In this document: in pieces, positions 62,589-64,000 of the stretch
Layout: every line of letters begins with the position of its first letter
Numbering within the stretch: the stretch's first letter is position 1
Origin: Mesorhizobium denitrificans
Lineage (GTDB): Bacteria > Pseudomonadota > Alphaproteobacteria > Rhizobiales > Rhizobiaceae
Direction of reading: 5' to 3'
DNA length: 64,000 nt
Assembly: GCF_003403035.1 (NCBI RefSeq)
Contig: NZ_QURN01000001.1
Span: 248,001 to 312,000 of the forward strand
Translations under genes and position numbers: made by a program
Notes under the pieces: model-generated
Told to the model about the DNA's origin: nothing
The model's database searches: none
Seen by the model: the letters and a program-made list of their open reading frames with translations, nothing else

Positions 62589-64000
62589 TTACTTGCTGTA
62601 CATTTCCCAGAAGCGGGCGTTGATGTACTCGGCCGGGTCTATGCGGTAGCCGCCGATCCGGTCGGGCTCAGGCACCACCGTTTTCGGCCGTGCTGTCCAG
62701 ATTACATAGTGGGAGTCTACCACGATATCAGCCGCCTGTTTGAGCAGTTTGCCCCGCTCTGTGGCATCGGCGATTGTCGGCAGCTTGGCCACAAGATCCT
62801 GCAGCGTCTGATCGAAGAACTTACCCGAATTGTAGAAACCGCCCTTCAGATAGTGGGCCGAGAAGAACTTGGTTGCGTCGGACGGGCTCAGATTGGCGTT
62901 GCCGAGCACAAAGCAGTTGCTCTTGTCGGACTTGATGGCGGTGATCGCCTCGACGAAGGGCTGCTCCTCGATCTCGACTGTGACGCCGAGTTGCTGGGCA
63001 GACGACTGAAGCACGGTCGCTGCAAAGCGGAATTCCGGGAAGCCAGCGGGTACTGAGCATTTCATCTTGGCATTGGCGAGACCCGACTTGGCAAGTGCAG
63101 CCTTGGCGGCGTCGAGATCGGTCTTGATCTCCGGCTCTTCTTTTTCCGGGCTGCCTGGGAACCATGCCGGAATCGGACCGCGGCCCACTTCGGCCTTGCC
63201 CTGGAACGACTGCACCATGGCATTATAGTCGAACGCCTTCACCAATGCGTCGCGGAAATCCTTGTTGTTGGTTGGTGCCAAATCCATGTTGAGATAGATC
63301 GCCGGCCAGGCCCATAGATTGTTGCCCTCGACCATATGGAAGCCGCTGCTGGTGCCGATGCGCAGTGCTTCGTCTAGCGGCACGAAATTGGCGAGGTCGA
63401 ACTCGCCGCCTTCGAGGCCACGGGCGCGGTTCGCGCCGTCGGTGACGAAACGGTCGAGCACGCGGTCGAACGGCTTTTCCGGGAACTTGCCCCACCATTT
63501 GTCGTTGCGCTTCAACTCGATCTGGGTGCCGCGCGTCCAGGACACAAATTCGTAGGGACCTGTGCCGTTGGCATTCTCGTTGAACCAGGCCTGGCCTTGG
63601 TCGTCCTTGTGCTTGTCGATGTCCACATGCGACAGCATCTCGATGCGGCTGAGGTTGGAAGCAAGGAAGACGGTTGGCTGCTTCGTCTCGATCTTGACGG
63701 TCATGGGGTCGACCACGGTGACGCTGGCAATATCGTCGACGAGATAGGACTGGCCCTGACCGATCTTTAGCAGACGGTCGAGCGTTGCCTTGACGTCGGT
63801 TGCGTCGAAGGGTGACCCGTCATGGAACGTGACGCCGTCGCGCAGCTTGAAAGTCCAAACCTTGCCGTCCTGCGTCCATTCGGTCGCAAGCGCCGGCAGC
63901 AGCTTCGAAGGGTCGGCGAGATCGAAGTCGATCAGGCGGTCGTAGATGTTGCGGGTGACGGTGAATTCCCAATTCACATTGGCCTTGGCCGGGTCGATGG
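62589..64000 (-). CDS. Oligopeptide-type ABC importer, binding protein (N-terminus beyond window)
   Basis: SBP family 5 (DppA-like) periplasmic binding protein; 470 residues visible, with the frame still open at the window edge, so signal peptide and start lie outside. Family blocks include FKLRDGVTFHDGSPFDATDV, NGTGPYEFVSW and VPLDEALRIGT. It is the first visible gene of the operon that continues to the DMFase-like enzyme, and likely gives that enzyme its substrate. The ligand need not be a peptide, since the family also carries opines, nickel chelates and sugars. Confidence 0.9.
   Translation of the reverse strand, partial: IDPAKANVNWEFTVTRNIYDRLIDFDLADPSKLLPALATEWTQDGKVWTFKLRDGVTFHDGSPFDATDVKATLDRLLKIGQGQSYLVDDIASVTVVDPMTVKIETKQPTVFLASNLSRIEMLSHVDIDKHKDDQGQAWFNENANGTGPYEFVSWTRGTQIELKRNDKWWGKFPEKPFDRVLDRFVTDGANRARGLEGGEFDLANFVPLDEALRIGTSSGFHMVEGNNLWAWPAIYLNMDLAPTNNKDFRDALVKAFDYNAMVQSFQGKAEVGRGPIPAWFPGSPEKEEPEIKTDLDAAKAALAKSGLANAKMKCSVPAGFPEFRFAATVLQSSAQQLGVTVEIEEQPFVEAITAIKSDKSNCFVLGNANLSPSDATKFFSAHYLKGGFYNSGKFFDQTLQDLVAKLPTIADATERGKLLKQAADIVVDSHYVIWTARPKTVVPEPDRIGGYRIDPAEYINARFWEMYSK

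Noticed and set aside
1-64000. CRISPR array, tRNA, rRNA, transposase or integrase
   Set aside because: Looked for in the intergenic gaps and gene set; no spaced repeats, cloverleaf-like segments or recombinase motifs were seen.

Overview
The window reads as chromosome or megaplasmid DNA of an alphaproteobacterium, most likely of the order Hyphomicrobiales (Brucella/Ochrobactrum/Mesorhizobium relatives). The grounds are moderately GC-rich coding sequence, a nirK-nirV/pseudoazurin/NnrR/NsrR nitrite and NO module, a Sinorhizobium-type PhnW-PhnY-PhnA phosphonate pathway, and many polyamine/opine-type ABC importers. No rRNA, tRNA, CRISPR array, integrase or insertion sequence was recognised. The genus is an inference.

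Layout. (1) 1-3.7 kb: 3' part of a TctA-type transporter subunit, then an MmgE/PrpD protein and an Ldh-type dehydrogenase, overlapping like one operon. (2) 3.9-11.7 kb: nitrite respiration and nitric oxide response. nirK and nirV on the plus strand, then nnrS and pseudoazurin (minus), nnrR (plus), and a five-gene minus-strand operon (oxidase-like membrane protein, double DUF2249, DUF59, group III truncated haemoglobin, NsrR). TTG-N8-CAA sites lie before nirK and pseudoazurin. No nitric oxide reductase genes are in the window. (3) 12-24.3 kb: an EamA exporter, then 2-aminoethylphosphonate catabolism: phnA-phnY, a LysR regulator, phnW, and the importer phnS-phnT-phnUV, followed by an FAD oxidoreductase. 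A 30-bp element is shared by the phnA and phnW/lysR promoters. phnS carries a one-base frameshift. (4) 24.4-26.3 kb: a PPK2 polyphosphate kinase behind a perfect FNR/FixK box, and a membrane-anchored coiled-coil/HhH protein.

(5) 26.4-32.9 kb (minus): GntR regulator, ADP-ribosylglycohydrolase-fold enzyme, PfkB kinase and a polyamine-type ABC importer. The three enzyme/regulator genes match the uncharacterised E. coli yegU-yegV-yegW set, with an ABC importer in place of the YegT permease. This is the best candidate for an undescribed uptake and catabolic system. (6) 33.0-38.8 kb: a second polyamine-type importer with an SDR enzyme, divergent from a LuxR-type regulator.

(7) 38.9-56 kb: a large catabolic locus around a TetR regulator. 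The minus arm encodes a thiolase-fold protein without the catalytic cysteine, its DUF35 partner, an M20 deacylase, an FAD oxidase and an RraA-like aldolase. Next come TetR and an aminotransferase. The plus arm (about 10 kb of overlapping genes) encodes SDR, double-hotdog protein, acyl-CoA synthetase, amidohydrolase, a third polyamine-type importer, two MaoC proteins and a GNAT. Matching palindromes in both intergenic promoter regions suggest joint TetR control. (8) 56.1-64 kb (minus): a dimethylformamidase-like enzyme, an SMP-30 lactonase and an oligopeptide-type ABC importer whose binding-protein gene runs off the window end. Regions 7 and 8 together look like import, C-N bond cleavage, CoA activation and (aldolytic) beta-oxidation of an unidentified nitrogenous compound.
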